48,804 nt of DNA, taken from contig CAZFQG010000018.1 of assembly GCA_964520785.1 (NCBI GenBank), forward strand, positions 1 to 48,804. The letters run 5' to 3'. Positions within the stretch are counted from its first letter, which is position 1. The number at the start of each line of letters is the position of its first letter. This stretch comes from CAZFQG01 sp964520785. GTDB lineage: Bacteria > Planctomycetota > Planctomycetia > Pirellulales > Thermoguttaceae. Made by a program: the position numbers and the translations under genes. Positions 48,127-48,804 of the stretch are shown here, one piece after another. The notes under the pieces are model-generated. The model ran no database searches and had not been told where the DNA came from. It worked only from the letters and a program-made list of their open reading frames with translations.

Positions 48127-48739
48127 GGGAATGGGTCTTCTGTTCTCGTGGTTCGCGGCCGCCGATTCGCGGGGCGTGACTCTCCAACACCGAGGGAAGC
48201 TCCGGGACGATCACCCGGGGAGTGGCCGAAAGACTCCGCGTGCGGCCGTGGGGGACCTCCCGGTGGCAGTCCCAGCAACGCGGGTCGCCCCGTTCGTGGG
48301 TACAAAGGGCAACCTCGCCGATCGTTCGCTCGTGGCACCGCCGGCAGTTCTCCTCGACCACCGGGATGGCCCCCGACGATATCCGGATCACCTGCGGCTC
48401 CAGCCGCGCGGTGAAAATGGCCGAATGGTACAGGCCGTCGCGGGCCTTGAAGGCGTAGGCGTGGAATAGCGTTTGGTGGGGGACGTGGCAGTCGTTGCAG
48501 GTGGCGACATTCGCATGGCTGGATCGCTGCCACGAGGCGTAGTGCGGCTGCATGACGTGACAGTTCACGCAGGTCTCCGGCGCGTCACTAAGATAGGAGG
48601 TCGCCCGCGAAACCTTCCCGACCGTCAAGGCCAACCCGGCCAACACCCCCAACGCGGCGAAGCAGGCGATGCGCCAGGGCTTCGAGAGAAACTGCAGGGT
48701 GGCCAAAAAGTACAGGCCCGAAAGGGCACGGCGAAACAT
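48119..48739 (-). CDS. nrfH: Cytochrome c nitrite reductase, small membrane subunit
   Basis: A 206-residue NapC/NirT-family tetrahaem cytochrome that oxidises menaquinol and passes electrons to NrfA. It has an N-terminal membrane anchor (about 23-41, WRIACFAALGVLAGLALTVG) and four haem motifs: CVNCH (with the downstream methionine, VMQPHYASW), CNDCH, CRRCH and CWDCH. It has a C-terminal tail of about 45 residues that is longer than in other NrfH proteins. The stop overlaps the nrfA ATG, so translation is coupled. GGAGG lies 13 bases upstream of the ATG. The remaining 65 bp to the window edge show nothing further. Confidence 0.92.
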   Translation of the reverse strand: MFRRALSGLYFLATLQFLSKPWRIACFAALGVLAGLALTVGKVSRATSYLSDAPETCVNCHVMQPHYASWQRSSHANVATCNDCHVPHQTLFHAYAFKARDGLYHSAIFTARLEPQVIRISSGAIPVVEENCRRCHERTIGEVALCTHERGDPRCWDCHREVPHGRTRSLSATPRVIVPELPSVLESHAPRIGGREPREQKTHSHE

Positions 48740-48804
48740 AAATCAATTCCGACCTCCGAAAGGAAACGGCGCGCCGACGCACGTCGACATCGCGATGAAA
48801 GTGG

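Noticed and set aside
46976..48469. Plus-strand frame of 497 residues opposite nrfA/nrfH.
   Set aside because: GC-rich shadow of nrfHA; the haem motifs identify the minus-strand frames.
1..48804. tRNA or rRNA genes.
   Set aside because: No cloverleaf with TTCRANNC-type arm or rRNA-like conserved stretch was seen by eye; a covariance-model scan would settle it.

Overview
The window looks like a chromosomal segment of a planctomycete. The evidence is two DUF1559 proteins (prepilin-type N-terminus, C-terminal H-x9-DG motif), secreted proteins with dockerin-like repeats and PEP-CTERM tails, several small lipoproteins, and a gene order that mixes housekeeping and secreted-protein genes. No rRNA, tRNA, CRISPR array or intact mobile element was seen. 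The only mobile-element trace is a C-terminal fragment of a transposase resembling ISKra4 at about 38.4-38.7 kb.

Layout. 0-2.8 kb: arginine operon on the minus strand (argB, argD, argF cut by the window edge) with a recognisable promoter and a 5' leader hairpin. 3-4.6 kb: DUF1559 protein and lipoprotein. 4.7-6.6 kb: rdgB-type nucleotide phosphatase and an exported protein (minus). 7-11.8 kb: two paralogous LamG-like PEP-CTERM proteins flanking a second DUF1559 gene. 12.3-15.8 kb: TPR protein, then a STAS protein overlapping a GspE-type ATPase. 15.9-18.9 kb: divergent proB and purF. 19.4-25.8 kb: secreted lactonase, a large secreted protein with a discoidin-like domain, a DUF1611 protein and a mutarotase-like protein. 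26-29.3 kb: ddl, an FtsQ-like protein and a class III aminotransferase. 29.3-34.7 kb: a multi-hairpin intergenic element, a Pro/Tyr-rich lipoprotein, cysE, a secreted esterase convergent with and overlapping cysE, and mqnD. 34.8-38.2 kb: fliS and an unusually long fliD. 39-39.7 kb: two small membrane or lipoproteins. 39.7-44.3 kb: a four-gene block of ketosynthase, acyl carrier protein and two phytoene-desaturase-like flavoproteins. 44.6-46.6 kb: NRDE protein and a GspF protein. 46.7-48.7 kb: nrfHA.

How the genes fit together. MqnD (futalosine route to menaquinone) and NrfH (menaquinol oxidase feeding NrfA) suggest menaquinone-dependent ammonification of nitrite. FliD and FliS indicate flagella. 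The GspE, GspF and DUF1559 proteins indicate a type II secretion or pilus-like machine, with its parts scattered. The PEP-CTERM proteins and the esterase share a dockerin-like plus PEP-CTERM tail, suggesting a common sorting route.

Most worth a second look: the ketosynthase/ACP/double flavoprotein block, a putative specialised-lipid pathway resembling the gene types proposed for ladderane clusters; the apparent -1 frameshift at a 5-A run at the start of nrfA; the 18-bp palindromic promoter motif shared by two distant genes, which at one of them predicts a leaderless mRNA; and the five-hairpin element at 29.3 kb. All functions are inferred by reading translations; no database search was run.
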